Positions 5,474-6,005 of a DNA stretch of 6,005 nt are shown piece after piece; position 1 is the first letter of the stretch, and each line of letters opens with the position of its first letter. The notes beneath the pieces were generated by a model. It was not told the origin of the DNA and searched no databases. It saw nothing but the letters and a program-made list of their open reading frames with translations. This DNA comes from Thioalkalivibrio sp. (lineage in GTDB: Bacteria > Pseudomonadota > Gammaproteobacteria > Ectothiorhodospirales > Ectothiorhodospiraceae): NCBI GenBank assembly GCA_018224485.1, contig JAGTVE010000108.1:1-6005 (forward strand). The letters run 5' to 3'. The translations under genes were made by a program, and so were the position numbers.

Positions 5474-6005
5474 GCGCTGTCCTCGGCGGGCAGGTTCCAG
5501 GCGGGCCGTCCAGCGACCCAGGTCTCTCTGACCTGGCCGGAAAACGTCCAGCCGATGAAGGGGCTGTTCGCGCCGGCGCTCAGCCAGCTCTCGGGGGTGA
5601 TCTCGTGCACGGCCTCCGGGTCGAAGACCACGAAGTCTGCCGGTGCCCCGGGCTTCAGGCATCCGCCGTTCAGTCCGAGGATGCCGGCCGGACCGGCCGT
5701 GAGCCGTTCCAGTGCAGCGGACAGCGGCAACAGGTCCTCCTCGACCAGGCGCAGCGTCAGGGGCAGCAGGGTCTCCAGCCCGCTGATCCCGGGCCGGGTC
5801 TCGGCAAAGGGGCCGAGCTTGCTGTCGCTCTCGTGCGGCTGGTGATCCGAGCAGATCGCGCTGATGTCGCCGCGGGCCACCGCCTCGCGCAGGCCCTCGC
5901 GGTCACGCTGGGTACGCAGCGGCGGCATCACATGGCATAGCGGGTTGAAATCGGCCACGTCCATCTCGGTGAGGAAGAGTTGATGTGCGGCAACGTCTGC
6001 CGATA
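5470..6005 (-). CDS. pyrC: Dihydroorotase family protein (PyrC-prime/PyrX type), C-terminal part
   Basis: Dihydroorotase cyclises carbamoyl-aspartate to dihydroorotate in pyrimidine synthesis. About 178 C-terminal residues are present; the frame is open to the right window edge, so the N-terminal metal-binding HxH motif cannot be seen. Visible landmarks are DVAAHQLFLTE, HVMPPLRTQRD, ICSDHQPHE (carrying the Asp and His expected at the catalytic position), PGISGLETLLPLTLRLV, LTAGPAGILGL and the barrel-closing GAPADFVVFDP. The wording of these motifs, such as DHQPHE rather than DHAPH and VMPPLR rather than NPPLR, resembles the dihydroorotase-like PyrC-prime of pseudomonads. That protein is non-catalytic and assembles with aspartate carbamoyltransferase PyrB. 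Whether this copy is active must be read from the missing N-terminus. It is translated just ahead of the PyrK-type gene with an ATGA overlap, so the two are one operon. pyrB would be expected upstream, beyond the window. Confidence 0.88.
   Translation of the reverse strand, partial: SADVAAHQLFLTEMDVADFNPLCHVMPPLRTQRDREGLREAVARGDISAICSDHQPHESDSKLGPFAETRPGISGLETLLPLTLRLVEEDLLPLSAALERLTAGPAGILGLNGGCLKPGAPADFVVFDPEAVHEITPESWLSAGANSPFIGWTFSGQVRETWVAGRPAWNLPAEDSA

Overview
This GC-rich window reads as chromosomal, core-genome DNA from a gammaproteobacterium that makes type IVa pili. The neighbourhood proC-yggS / pilT-pilU, with pyrimidine genes close by, resembles as I recall it the Pseudomonas aeruginosa PA0393-PA0403 region. 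The extra pilus ATPase and the PyrK-type protein suggest a different lineage, possibly purple-sulfur or Chromatiales-like bacteria. That placement is an inference, and no taxonomic marker is present.

Layout. On the minus strand at the left are the first 57 codons of proC (1-171) and, upstream of it, yggS (168-875); the two overlap by ATGA. A 261-bp divergent intergenic region (876-1136) separates yggS from a plus-strand cluster of three related type IV pilus motor ATPases: pilT (1137-2171), pilU (2238-3410) and a third PilT/PilU-type paralogue (3416-4549). Converging on this cluster from the right is a minus-strand pair: a PyrK-type iron-sulfur flavoprotein (4577-5473) and, upstream of it and again overlapping by ATGA, the C-terminal part of a dihydroorotase of the PyrC-prime kind (5470-6005, running off the window).

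How the genes work together. PilT powers pilus retraction and PilU assists it. The third ATPase mixes PilT-like and PilU-like motifs and is the most distinctive gene here. YggS is a PLP-homeostasis protein and ProC makes proline; their pairing is very common in bacteria. The dihydroorotase and PyrK-type proteins suggest pyrimidine biosynthesis, but no PyrD partner for PyrK is visible in the window.

The clearest regulatory signal is a sigma-28 (FliA)-like promoter with exact 11-bp spacing upstream of pilT. The divergent yggS gene has a -10-like box placed so that its mRNA could be leaderless. I see no mobile element, CRISPR array, tRNA or rRNA, and no evidence of a wholly new system.
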